A stretch of DNA of 23,336 nucleotides from Nitrosopumilales archaeon (GTDB lineage: Archaea > Thermoproteota > Nitrososphaeria > Nitrososphaerales > Nitrososphaeraceae). Position numbers and translations under genes: made by a program. This document shows, piece after piece, positions 6,335-13,899 of the stretch; the first letter of the stretch is position 1, and every line of letters starts with the position of its first letter. The stretch spans positions 1 through 23,336 of the forward strand of contig WJXE01000004.1 of the NCBI GenBank assembly GCA_009665115.1, read 5' to 3'. The notes beneath the pieces are model-generated. The model saw nothing but the letters and a program-made list of their open reading frames with translations, did no database searches and was not told the origin of the DNA.

Positions 6335-8500
6335 ATGGAACAGTTGAGTCACGATAAATATCCAATACAAGCGGAATCTACAAGAGATGGAGTGCTGGAA
6401 TCCGCCTCAAAACGAGTCCGGATGATTTTCTCCGTTATGGCTAGTCCTAATCGAATTGACATTCTTCGCATTTTGAATTCCAAGGGCCCACTTACATACT
6501 CTGAGTTAAAGTCGCTAGCTGGATTTAAATCGAAAAAAGAATCTGGGAAATTCGCATATCACTTACGAAAACTTCTCAGACAGTCCCTGGTGGCACTCAA
6601 CAAAGCAGAGCGTCGCTACACAATTACTAATCTCGGTAAGCTCGTGCTAAGCCTTGCAAGACAGATAGAGGAAAGGTCAATAATCGAAAGTGGCAAAATG
6701 TATGTTAGGACTACAAGACCTTCCATTGAAGAATTTAACTCTAATAAGATAATACAGTCACTAGTAAGGGAAGCAAATATGCCCCTTGAGCAAGCACATA
6801 AGATAACAGAAGAAGTTGAGAATAAGATATACAAGTTTCAGGCCGTTTATCTTACTTCATCATTAATTCGAGAGACGGTAAACTCTGTTCTAATTGAACA
6901 TGGGCATGAGGAATATAGAAATAAATTGGCGAGATTGGGCCTTCCCGCATCTGACATTGTCGAGATGTTAAGTAGTGCAGACGCGGCAAAGAATGGGCTT
7001 GAGACTCTGATGTCAAAAGCCTCGCAGTCAATATTTTCTGAATACCTCCTAATCAATACTCTTCCGAAAGACATTGCAGATATGCATTTGGCTGGTGAGA
7101 TGAATATTTCTAATAGCGGCACTTGGGGCCTAATTCCGGACACGATTTTTCTAGACGTTACTAACTCCCGTGAGAACGCTCTGGACCTTAAAGGGAAATT
7201 CTTGAACGTATCAAGGATGCCTTTGCCTGGTATCAAGAACTCGAACGACTTCGAGACTTACCTGTCGTTATTGATTTCTCTTCTGAGCAGAGAAGCTTCA
7301 ACAGAGGTGGTACTTGAAGGGATTATTCCAATGATTTTGGAACAAACGAAAGAACCTGCTGAAATTAGTTCACGATTTGCTAAGGCTCTTATGTTGTCTT
7401 CAATAGCTCCTAGCTATACTCAGTCAGGATTACCCGCCACCACGATAACAGTTCCAGCTGATGGGCAGAATGCGACGTCGGTTACCGCGTTATTGAGCGG
7501 TTATCAGAAATATGTAGATTCTACTCCCGTACCACGCATTGGCATATCATTAATCTATGGTGATATGAATGATCAGCAAAATCAACTTAGATATCATCTA
7601 GACCCTATCGCGTCTTTGGTAAGAAGTGGAGGAATTATCTCACTTTCACATGATGACGGATTAAGAGCGAGTAGCGGTATCCGCAAATCAATAGGAGGCA
7701 AAAGTTCCGGCACTGTTATAACTTTGCAATCGCTCTCTATTAATCTTCCAAGGCTTGCATATCAGTCGAACAAAGATGAAACTTATTTCCGAGCTAGACT
7801 CGCTCTGATGATCAAGCCGGCGCTAGCGGCGCTCTACATAAGAAAGAAGGCTGTCGCAGAGCTCATTAGAAAAGGCACTGTTCCTGCCCTAAGTGGCAAT
7901 TCCGACTTTATTCAATCAGGAACGACCAACATCATAATTAACCTTATAGGTGCCCGAGAATCTGTAAATGATATTTTGGGACACCATTCTAAGAACAACG
8001 GAATGGAGGTTTTACAAAAGGTACTGAAGACTTCTGTTGACGTTGCTCTCGATCAGGGAAGATATATTGGGGAAGGCTCGGTTGGCGTTGCAATGATAGC
8101 AGATGACAGCGCGACTAGATTTGCAGCTTTGGATTCTGATAAATATGGCAGGGCATATTTGCAGTCGACTCAACAAAACTCTACGACGTATTCTCAGGGA
8201 TTAACCTTGTATGGTGAGCAATTACTGATGCCCAATGATGATAATTCTGGGTCTCTAATAGAAGAGTGTCTTTCAGTTGACAAGCTTCTGAGTGGTGGGT
8301 TGTCTATAACTCTTGACGTAACAGAACTCGCATCTAATCATGTGCAACTAAAGAAAGCAATCGAAGCAGCGTCGGGTATCCCATTTTTCCGTCCGATGGT
8401 GAAGCTCATGGTATGCAATAGCTGTGGAAAAAGATCAGGTTCGAGATATCTGGAAAGATGCGAGTTCTGCGGGTCCTCTCATATGCTGTTGATTCACTAA
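6335..8500 (+). CDS. ArsR-like winged helix + ATP-cone + catalytically dead NrdD-like protein; candidate reductase regulator
   Basis: A 721-residue protein in three parts. Residues about 26-112 are an ArsR-like winged helix (SPNRIDILRILNSKGPLTYSEL, then FAYHLRKLLRQSLV). Residues about 121-205 are an ATP-cone (SLIRETVNSVLIEHGHEEYRN matches its last helices). From about 206 the chain follows anaerobic ribonucleotide reductase NrdD: DIADMHLAGEMNIS, SLSINLPRLAYQ, NIIINLIGARESV, SATRFAALDSDKYG and a final zinc site C694-x2-C697, x11, C709-x2-C712. The only other cysteine is C645, so the catalytic cysteines are missing. The chain ends nine residues after the zinc site, without the RVCGYL-type glycyl-radical loop. 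It therefore cannot work as a glycyl-radical enzyme. Its gene lies 120 bases before nrdJ. Inferred role: DNA-binding sensor of dATP/ATP controlling reductase genes. Confidence 0.8.
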   Translation: MEQLSHDKYPIQAESTRDGVLESASKRVRMIFSVMASPNRIDILRILNSKGPLTYSELKSLAGFKSKKESGKFAYHLRKLLRQSLVALNKAERRYTITNLGKLVLSLARQIEERSIIESGKMYVRTTRPSIEEFNSNKIIQSLVREANMPLEQAHKITEEVENKIYKFQAVYLTSSLIRETVNSVLIEHGHEEYRNKLARLGLPASDIVEMLSSADAAKNGLETLMSKASQSIFSEYLLINTLPKDIADMHLAGEMNISNSGTWGLIPDTIFLDVTNSRENALDLKGKFLNVSRMPLPGIKNSNDFETYLSLLISLLSREASTEVVLEGIIPMILEQTKEPAEISSRFAKALMLSSIAPSYTQSGLPATTITVPADGQNATSVTALLSGYQKYVDSTPVPRIGISLIYGDMNDQQNQLRYHLDPIASLVRSGGIISLSHDDGLRASSGIRKSIGGKSSGTVITLQSLSINLPRLAYQSNKDETYFRARLALMIKPALAALYIRKKAVAELIRKGTVPALSGNSDFIQSGTTNIIINLIGARESVNDILGHHSKNNGMEVLQKVLKTSVDVALDQGRYIGEGSVGVAMIADDSATRFAALDSDKYGRAYLQSTQQNSTTYSQGLTLYGEQLLMPNDDNSGSLIEECLSVDKLLSGGLSITLDVTELASNHVQLKKAIEAASGIPFFRPMVKLMVCNSCGKRSGSRYLERCEFCGSSHMLLIH

Positions 8501-8587
8501 CTATTTTGAACAATGAGTACAAATAGTGTCAAATATGTTTTTATTCCTCTTTTCAAATTAACCAATTATTTTTCAGGAAGCTAATAC

Positions 8588-8595
8588 TTTTAAAT
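8588..8595 (+). promoter_or_regulatory. TATA box of nrdJ
   Basis: TTTTAAAT is centred about 29 bases before the ATG at 8621. nrdJ therefore probably has its own leaderless promoter and does not depend only on readthrough from the upstream gene. Confidence 0.5.
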
Positions 8596-8620
8596 CTATT
8601 TAGCATGCCGTAATAACGGA

Positions 8621-11377
8621 ATGGCAGGCGTCACTGAGTTTAATGACCAGAAAGAGAATTTGATTATTCGTATTCGAAAAAGAGACGGAAGAGAGGTCAA
8701 TTTTGAACCACTCAAGATATCGGATGCAATTTACAAAGCTCTTGTAGCTACTGGTAAACCGGATTTTTCGCTCTCGGAAAAACTGGCCAACAAAGTAGTT
8801 CAAAAGATGATCCATCATGGCTATGGATCGACCGAAATCCCAAGTGTCGAGGACGTTCAGGACGTGGTGGAATCGATACTCATAGAAGAAGGTCTGTCCG
8901 ATACAGCAAAAGCGTACATTCTCTACAGACATGAAAGACGTAAACTTCGTGACGAGAAGATGAAGATTTTAAACAAGAAGGTCCTCGATGAAGTAGACAA
9001 GGCCTTTGACATTAATTCTCTGAGGGTTTTAGCTGCTCGATATTTGCTGAGGGATGGTAATAATGAAATAGTAGAGGGTCCAAAGCAAATGTTCGAAAGA
9101 GTAGCTATTCTCGTAGCGATCCCAGACATCATGCATGACTCTCGTCTGTTTGCTTTGTCGAGAGACAAGAATTATAACCGAAGCGTAGAGGAAGCAGAGA
9201 AATATTATTCCAAATTAAACGACTTTGATCTTAAGTTAAAAATTGGCAAATACTATTTGAACAAATATCATTTTGAAGCGATTATTAGGCATTATATTGA
9301 TCTTGCGAAGCAAGAACATATGAAAATCACTTTTAAGGAATTACTTAGACTAATCGCTGAAGGTAAATTTGCAGCGTACGGAGAAAGGATCAAAGAATAT
9401 TACAATCTAATGGTGTCACGAGACTTTCTTCCGAACACACCAACGTTAATGAATGCAGGCGGCCGGCTAGGTCAGCTGTCAGCCTGCTTTGTTCTCGATA
9501 TGCCAGATGATATGCAAGGGATCATGAAATCATCGACTGATGCTGCAATGATCTTCAAATCAGGGGGAGGAGTCGGAATAAACTATTCCGATCTAAGACC
9601 TGAAGGAGACATTGTCGCATCAACTTCTGGTGTTGCATCTGGGCCCACCTCATTCATGAGGATTATTGACACGATCACTGATGTTGTAAAGCAAGGCGGA
9701 AAGCGACGAGGTGCGAATATGGGTATTTTGGAGGTATGGCACCCAGATGTAGAGAAATTTGTAACAGCCAAAACAAAACCGGGCATATTCGAAAACTTTA
9801 ACGTAAGCGTCGGGGTCTGGGATGATTTTTGGCGATCCCTCGTAACTCAGGACAAAAACCTTAAGTATACATTACGCAACCCCCGGACCCGTGAGCCGAT
9901 AAAACAAATTGATTCACATGCCTTAATGGATTTAATCTCGTTCAGCGCATGGAAGAGTGCTGAACCAGGCGTTATCTTCTTCGACAACATAAATAAATAC
10001 AATCCGTGTATCAATGCTAAGGGTGGACCATTACGCGCCACAAATCCCTGCGGTGAGCAATCACTTTATCCAAATGAATCCTGTAATTTGGGCTCAATAA
10101 ATCTGGCGAACTTTGTAAAGCGTAAGGCAGATGGGAGATATGAATTCGACTGGCAAAGGTATGAGCAGGCTATTAGACTCGCATCACGATTTCTAGACAA
10201 TATAATTGATATAAACAAGTATCCTGTAGACGAGATTGATGCGAACACCAAGCTCACTAGACGAATCGGTCTCGGTATAATGGGTCTAGCGGATCTCCTT
10301 TTCTTACTTAGAATTCCTTACAACTCAGAAGACGGCTATGAATTCATGTATAAACTGGCAGAAACTATGTCATACTACAGCATGGAAGAGAGTGTTGCTA
10401 TAGCCAAGGCAAGAGGTCCATTTCCTCTGTTGGAAGAGACAGATTACGTCAAGGGGAAGATCCCGGTCGCAGGCTACTACGAACTACCAAAGGAAATGCA
10501 TACATATGACTGGAATTCGCTCATTGAAAAGATCAAGAAACATGGGATCAGAAACTCTTGGACCTCAACTATTGCTCCTACAGGTACTTTGTCGATGATT
10601 GCCGACACTTCGAATGGTGTTGAACCTATATTTGCTGTGGCTTTTGAAAAACGCGTCACTGTAGGCAGGTTCTTTTATACAAATAGAGTGTTTGAAGCCG
10701 TATTGCGAGAAAATAGTTTGTACGACGATGAAATACTTAGTAAGATTGCAAACAATTACGGTTCAGGGCGTGGGCTACCTGAGATCCCTGGATGGATACA
10801 GAAGATTTTCGTGACTGCAATCGATATCCACTGGACTGACCATCTAATGGCTCAAGCCATATGGCAGAAGTGGATCGCTAATGCAATCGCCAAGACCATC
10901 AATATGCCTGGAGATGTAACCGCAGAAGACGTAAAATGTGCGTATCTTCTATCACATGATCTTGGCCTAAAGGGAGTTACTGTATACAGAGATGGCTCAA
11001 GACACGAGCAGGTTCTACACATTACCGGTGAAAACACTAAGGAACGGAGGTTCAGTGTTGTTCCTAGTCGGTATGCAATCGACTACATACGTGAAAATAT
11101 TTCGGAACCCTATGTTCTAGAGGCATTAGAAAAAATTTTCAAGGACATACAAAGACCAGATTCGGACGAACCCCTCGAAAAAGGTGTACTCAGCGTAGAA
11201 CGCCAACAACATTCGAAAATCGAACCTGCGAGCGCTTCTCTGCAGACACATCCCTTAAGCTCACAATATGGGTTAACTGAGAACGAATTCTGCCCATCTT
11301 GCCGAGCAAAATTAATAATGACTGAAGGATGCGATATGTGCATAGAATGCGGCTTTAGCAGCTGCGTTTCTGGATAA
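8621..11377 (+). CDS. nrdJ: Class II (adenosylcobalamin-dependent) ribonucleoside-diphosphate reductase
   Basis: A 918-residue reductase that makes deoxyribonucleotides using adenosylcobalamin. Domains in order: an N-terminal ATP-cone (about 14-108) for allosteric ATP/dATP sensing, the ten-stranded barrel, and a C-terminal zinc-ribbon-like tail. Active-site residues seen: N475-P-C477-G-E479 (thiyl radical cysteine with its Asn and Glu), C488 in ESCNLGS and C289 in LSACF as the redox pair. IAPTGTLSMIADTSNGVEP (651-669) is the phosphate-binding region. The tail has C891-x2-C894, C904-x2-C907-x2-C910 and C915, as in other NrdJ proteins, to regenerate the active-site disulfide. No small-subunit gene follows, which agrees with class II. 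The class is B12-dependent, which suits B12-making Nitrososphaeria. Confidence 0.95.
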   Translation: MAGVTEFNDQKENLIIRIRKRDGREVNFEPLKISDAIYKALVATGKPDFSLSEKLANKVVQKMIHHGYGSTEIPSVEDVQDVVESILIEEGLSDTAKAYILYRHERRKLRDEKMKILNKKVLDEVDKAFDINSLRVLAARYLLRDGNNEIVEGPKQMFERVAILVAIPDIMHDSRLFALSRDKNYNRSVEEAEKYYSKLNDFDLKLKIGKYYLNKYHFEAIIRHYIDLAKQEHMKITFKELLRLIAEGKFAAYGERIKEYYNLMVSRDFLPNTPTLMNAGGRLGQLSACFVLDMPDDMQGIMKSSTDAAMIFKSGGGVGINYSDLRPEGDIVASTSGVASGPTSFMRIIDTITDVVKQGGKRRGANMGILEVWHPDVEKFVTAKTKPGIFENFNVSVGVWDDFWRSLVTQDKNLKYTLRNPRTREPIKQIDSHALMDLISFSAWKSAEPGVIFFDNINKYNPCINAKGGPLRATNPCGEQSLYPNESCNLGSINLANFVKRKADGRYEFDWQRYEQAIRLASRFLDNIIDINKYPVDEIDANTKLTRRIGLGIMGLADLLFLLRIPYNSEDGYEFMYKLAETMSYYSMEESVAIAKARGPFPLLEETDYVKGKIPVAGYYELPKEMHTYDWNSLIEKIKKHGIRNSWTSTIAPTGTLSMIADTSNGVEPIFAVAFEKRVTVGRFFYTNRVFEAVLRENSLYDDEILSKIANNYGSGRGLPEIPGWIQKIFVTAIDIHWTDHLMAQAIWQKWIANAIAKTINMPGDVTAEDVKCAYLLSHDLGLKGVTVYRDGSRHEQVLHITGENTKERRFSVVPSRYAIDYIRENISEPYVLEALEKIFKDIQRPDSDEPLEKGVLSVERQQHSKIEPASASLQTHPLSSQYGLTENEFCPSCRAKLIMTEGCDMCIECGFSSCVSG

Positions 11378-11467
11378 GCGAGACAATCCACTATGGGTGC
11401 GTGCATATATGGGTTTATGTACATAGTAACGATTATAATCCCTGTCTAGGCCCATTTGCAATGAAAG

Positions 11468-11608
11468 ATGAACCGTAGTTCCAAAAAAATTATTCCTATT
11501 TGCCTGAACGTTGAACAGTTAAAAATCGTAGAGCAATATGCTAAGAGTAAAGGCCTACTAAATACGAGTCAAGCTATCGAGCAGTTAATAAATTGTTGTG
11601 CTAATTAA
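11468..11608 (+). CDS. 46-residue ribbon-helix-helix-like protein
   Basis: A short frame from ATG 11468 to TAA 11608. The order is a basic N terminus, a beta strand (KKIIPICL), a helix (VEQLKIVEQYAKSKGL), a turn with N-T-S, and a second helix (QAIEQLINCC). This is the MetJ/Arc ribbon-helix-helix layout: strand, helix, N-x-S turn, helix. Proteins of this size usually bind DNA as dimers through the strand. A TATA-like GATTATAATC (about 11430-11439) lies some 33 bases upstream of this ATG. A five-codon frame beginning at an ATG seven bases earlier overlaps the start. It sits between nrdJ and the unknown acidic-tailed gene, both on the same strand. Family assignment is by pattern only; the small size leaves room for chance. 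Confidence 0.55.
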   Translation: MNRSSKKIIPICLNVEQLKIVEQYAKSKGLLNTSQAIEQLINCCAN

Positions 11609-11651
11609 AGAGATAATTAGAGTATGTCTGCACCCTATCAAGATAAAGATT

Positions 11652-11659
11652 TTTTAATT
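11652..11659 (+). promoter_or_regulatory. TATA-like element of the 151-residue gene
   Basis: A TTTTTTAATTTT tract is centred 24-26 bases before the ATG at 11679, which fits a leaderless message. Confidence 0.45.
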
Positions 11660-11678
11660 TTATTCGTAAATAACTAAT

Positions 11679-12134
11679 ATGGGCAGGGCTAAGGCTGATT
11701 CTAACAAACCGAGTGAAGAAAAGCTGCCTGAATGGGCAGAACACGAAATAAAATCAGTTCAGTTTGGAGATGAACAAGTTATTAAAAGATCAGGATATAT
11801 TCTTGATACTTATGAGAACGACTTTAAAATCGATATCCAGCTTTACGAACCTCTGCCTGACAACAGGACTATCATCGAGGGGTTAGATGTTCCCAAATCA
11901 ATGAGTATTGGCGAGTTTAGGAAAGGATTCGTATATGAATTTAAAATAAAGATGTTCAAAGGGGATTTAAGTGCAAAACTTGTCGAATTTTTGAAAACAA
12001 AATTTTCGCTTGATATGGATGCAATTTACCGTTTCGAGCTGGAGGATTTGCAGCTCATGGAAATCGAATCTGATGTCTCTTCCTCTCCTCCAATGTCTGC
12101 GGAAGCAGCCGGGAATGATATCGACGAGGTCTAG
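11679..12134 (+). CDS. Conserved-looking hypothetical protein with acidic tail
   Basis: A 151-residue soluble protein that I do not recognise. After a charged N terminus (about 1-22), residues 23-115 alternate short hydrophobic and charged stretches, suggesting a mixed beta fold (SVQFGDEQVIKRSGYI, DFKIDIQLYEPL, YEFKIKMFKG, IYRFELEDLQLME). The last 35 residues are low in complexity, rich in Ser and Pro, and acidic, ending NDIDEV. An acidic flexible tail after a beta-rich core is also seen in single-stranded-DNA-binding proteins, but no OB-fold signature is clear enough to claim that. It has its own promoter, 70 bases after the small ribbon-helix-helix-like gene, and is followed by the remains of a dehydrogenase gene on the other strand. 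Confidence 0.65.
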   Translation: MGRAKADSNKPSEEKLPEWAEHEIKSVQFGDEQVIKRSGYILDTYENDFKIDIQLYEPLPDNRTIIEGLDVPKSMSIGEFRKGFVYEFKIKMFKGDLSAKLVEFLKTKFSLDMDAIYRFELEDLQLMEIESDVSSSPPMSAEAAGNDIDEV

Positions 12135-12159
12135 AGAACAATGCTCAGTACAGCAGGGC

Positions 12160-12424
12160 TTACTTTAGTTTCTCTCTTAGAGCAGTGCCCATGATAGGAT
12201 TAACTACGTCAGTGAGGGTCTGCTTTAACCAAACAGCCACCTTAAAATAAAAGGGAACCGTAATTTCCAGCCGAGGAGAATTTGCTGCCCCGCAAACTTC
12301 TTTCAGACCGTGCAACAAAAATTACAGCTCTTGCACCGTTATTTGCAAAATCAATTGCCACCTGTTTCCCGATTCCAGACACCGTCCCTATGATCAGAAC
12401 TACTCGGCCGTTAAATTTTTTCAT
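12160..12424 (-). pseudogene. Remnant of a short-chain dehydrogenase/reductase gene
   Basis: The ATG at 12424 opens a clear Rossmann N terminus: FNGRVVLIIGTVSGIGKQVA contains the G-x3-G-x-G cofactor loop at residues 13-19, followed by IDFANNGARAVIFVARSERSL. After about 42 residues the similarity ends and the frame closes at 12242. Full enzymes of this family have about 250 residues. In a second minus-strand frame, 12237-12160 can be read as about 25 codons (KVAVWLKQTLTDVVNP onward) that could be the original C terminus. That would mean a large internal deletion. The N-terminal identification is good; the C-terminal part is a weaker guess. Confidence 0.6.
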
Positions 12425-12453
12425 AGGGACTGAACCATAAGCGAATATGTTTT

Positions 12454-13545
12454 CTACCCTCTAGTGCCTTCAGTTTCGTCAGTAGAGGTCTTATGAGTGA
12501 CATCCCATAAATTATGTTTCTTTGTTAGCGATTTAATAGAAATTTTCGTCATCGTTAGTTTCATGAGGGCAACCCACATTATCAGCAGCGGCACATGATA
12601 TGATGCTATTCTCCACGCTATAATCAAGCTCAAATGTGAATCATTGACTACATTTGCAAAAGATGGGATCCCCGTAAAATGAGAAGTATATGCCCAAATC
12701 CCTAGTTCTGCAAGTCCAGAACCTCCTATTGTAATTGGTAACGTAGACAACGCGGTAGATGCAGAAGTCGCCATCAGAGAATCAAATACACCCAGCCTAA
12801 AGCCTACAGCATTTGCCAATATCAGGAACGAGGCACCCTGCAACAAGAACGCCATAAATGTTATTGCAATTCCGACGGCAAAAATTTTGACAGCCCTTAC
12901 TGAATTAAAATTCTGCCTACTCATTTTACATAGGTCAAATATGGCAGTATTGGTCGTGTTAATAAGTCGCTCTGCTTTTTGCTTTGCAATGAACTTTTGT
13001 AGCACTTTTAATGAAAAAGAAGGCAATCGAAGGGTGCGTTTTGCAGAAAACACTACCAGCAGAAGCCAAAAAACGAATGTCGGAACCGCAACTAGAATGA
13101 CGGCAATGCCAATAAAGTCACCCCCTTTGTAAATTGCTAGGGCACCTGCGATGAAGGCAAGAATAGTCCCGACAAAAACGTCGGCAATAATCTCCATTGT
13201 GGTAATCCATGCTGCATTCCCAGCCGGGACACCGTTTTTGGTTAAGAAAGCGATTCTAACTATTTCTCCGCCTACGTAAGAAGGCGTTGTTTGCGTTATG
13301 AATTCGCCCGCTAATCTGGCCGATATTATTTTTCCAGTGGTGCTCACGTTAGGTCCTATAAATTTTCGGATAAAATAGTCGAACCGAAGCGCCTGAAGCA
13401 TGATTCTACCTATTACTGAGACTGACGACATTACAAAAGGAATGACCCCTACTGCAAATATATTGGTGGGAGAAACATGAGTAGAGAAGATCATTATAAG
13501 CAACGGAACAATACTTGCAGGTATGGCGAGCAGTCTCCAGTTCAA
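12454..13545 (-). CDS. UPF0104 / lysylphosphatidylglycerol synthase TM-region family membrane protein (AglD-like)
   Basis: A 363-residue integral membrane protein with about seven hydrophobic segments (roughly 6-22, 28-50, 110-138, 142-167, 217-247, 250-285, 308-333). The family pattern is visible: TPSYVGGEIVRIAFL (about 86-100) and LPITIGGSGLAELGIW (about 268-283) are the two conserved Gly/Glu-rich loops of Pfam LPG_synthase_TM. Archaeal members include AglD-like proteins linked to dolichol-sugar and envelope glycan chemistry; bacterial ones flip lipids. The substrate here is unknown. The start is TTG at 13545: an in-frame TGA lies three codons upstream, and TATA-like CATATAATAG (minus strand, 13574-13583) is about 34 bases away. 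The C-terminal tail of about 30 residues is charged and probably cytoplasmic. Confidence 0.8.
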   Translation of the reverse strand: MNWRLLAIPASIVPLLIMIFSTHVSPTNIFAVGVIPFVMSSVSVIGRIMLQALRFDYFIRKFIGPNVSTTGKIISARLAGEFITQTTPSYVGGEIVRIAFLTKNGVPAGNAAWITTMEIIADVFVGTILAFIAGALAIYKGGDFIGIAVILVAVPTFVFWLLLVVFSAKRTLRLPSFSLKVLQKFIAKQKAERLINTTNTAIFDLCKMSRQNFNSVRAVKIFAVGIAITFMAFLLQGASFLILANAVGFRLGVFDSLMATSASTALSTLPITIGGSGLAELGIWAYTSHFTGIPSFANVVNDSHLSLIIAWRIASYHVPLLIMWVALMKLTMTKISIKSLTKKHNLWDVTHKTSTDETEGTRG

Positions 13546-13899
13546 AAGCGGTCAGTTAATTGATAAAAGTTAGGCATATAATAGTTAATTGAATGAAAAT
13601 TAATCTCGTGCTCAATATTACTCTGACGCAGGCTCTTGAGCCACTGCTGTTGCCGCGGTCTAGATATTAGCTAAAACATCCATGATTTATACTGTTAAGA
13701 GGCAATCTGCTATCAAACTCGGAAGAATCCAAGTGAGCATGTTATCACAGCCGAGTCTGATGAAGAATTCCCCTTGTAGTATGGAAAATAACTCTAGAAC
13801 TGAGGGGACTTGACAAGAAGGGATAAGTAGACTAAGAAAAAATTCCTTGGGGTTAGAAAGCAAATATACCAAGATGCGGTAATGAGTCATCCCTGATAT
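13546..13899. other. Divergent intergenic region, no gene seen
   Basis: A 354-base gap between the minus-strand UPF0104 gene and the GPN GTPase gene. It holds both promoters: CATATAATAG (13574-13583) for the left gene and a CAAATATACC tract (about 13861-13870) for the right. The minus-strand open frame at 13687-13890 is not protein-like. A GC-richer patch at about 13629-13663 contains the small palindrome GGCTC-TT-GAGCC; its meaning is unknown. Confidence 0.4.

Noticed and set aside
6335..8500. Annotation as an active anaerobic (class III) ribonucleotide reductase
   Set aside because: The catalytic cysteines and the glycyl-radical loop are missing, so only the fold and zinc site support NrdD ancestry.
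13740..13810. C/D-box RNA (TGATGA and CTGA boxes)
   Set aside because: The spacing between the boxes is too long and no second pair or terminal stem is present.
13687..13890. Minus-strand open frame of 67 codons before the GPN gene
   Set aside because: No recognisable motif; it lies in an AT-rich promoter region and has no promoter of its own.
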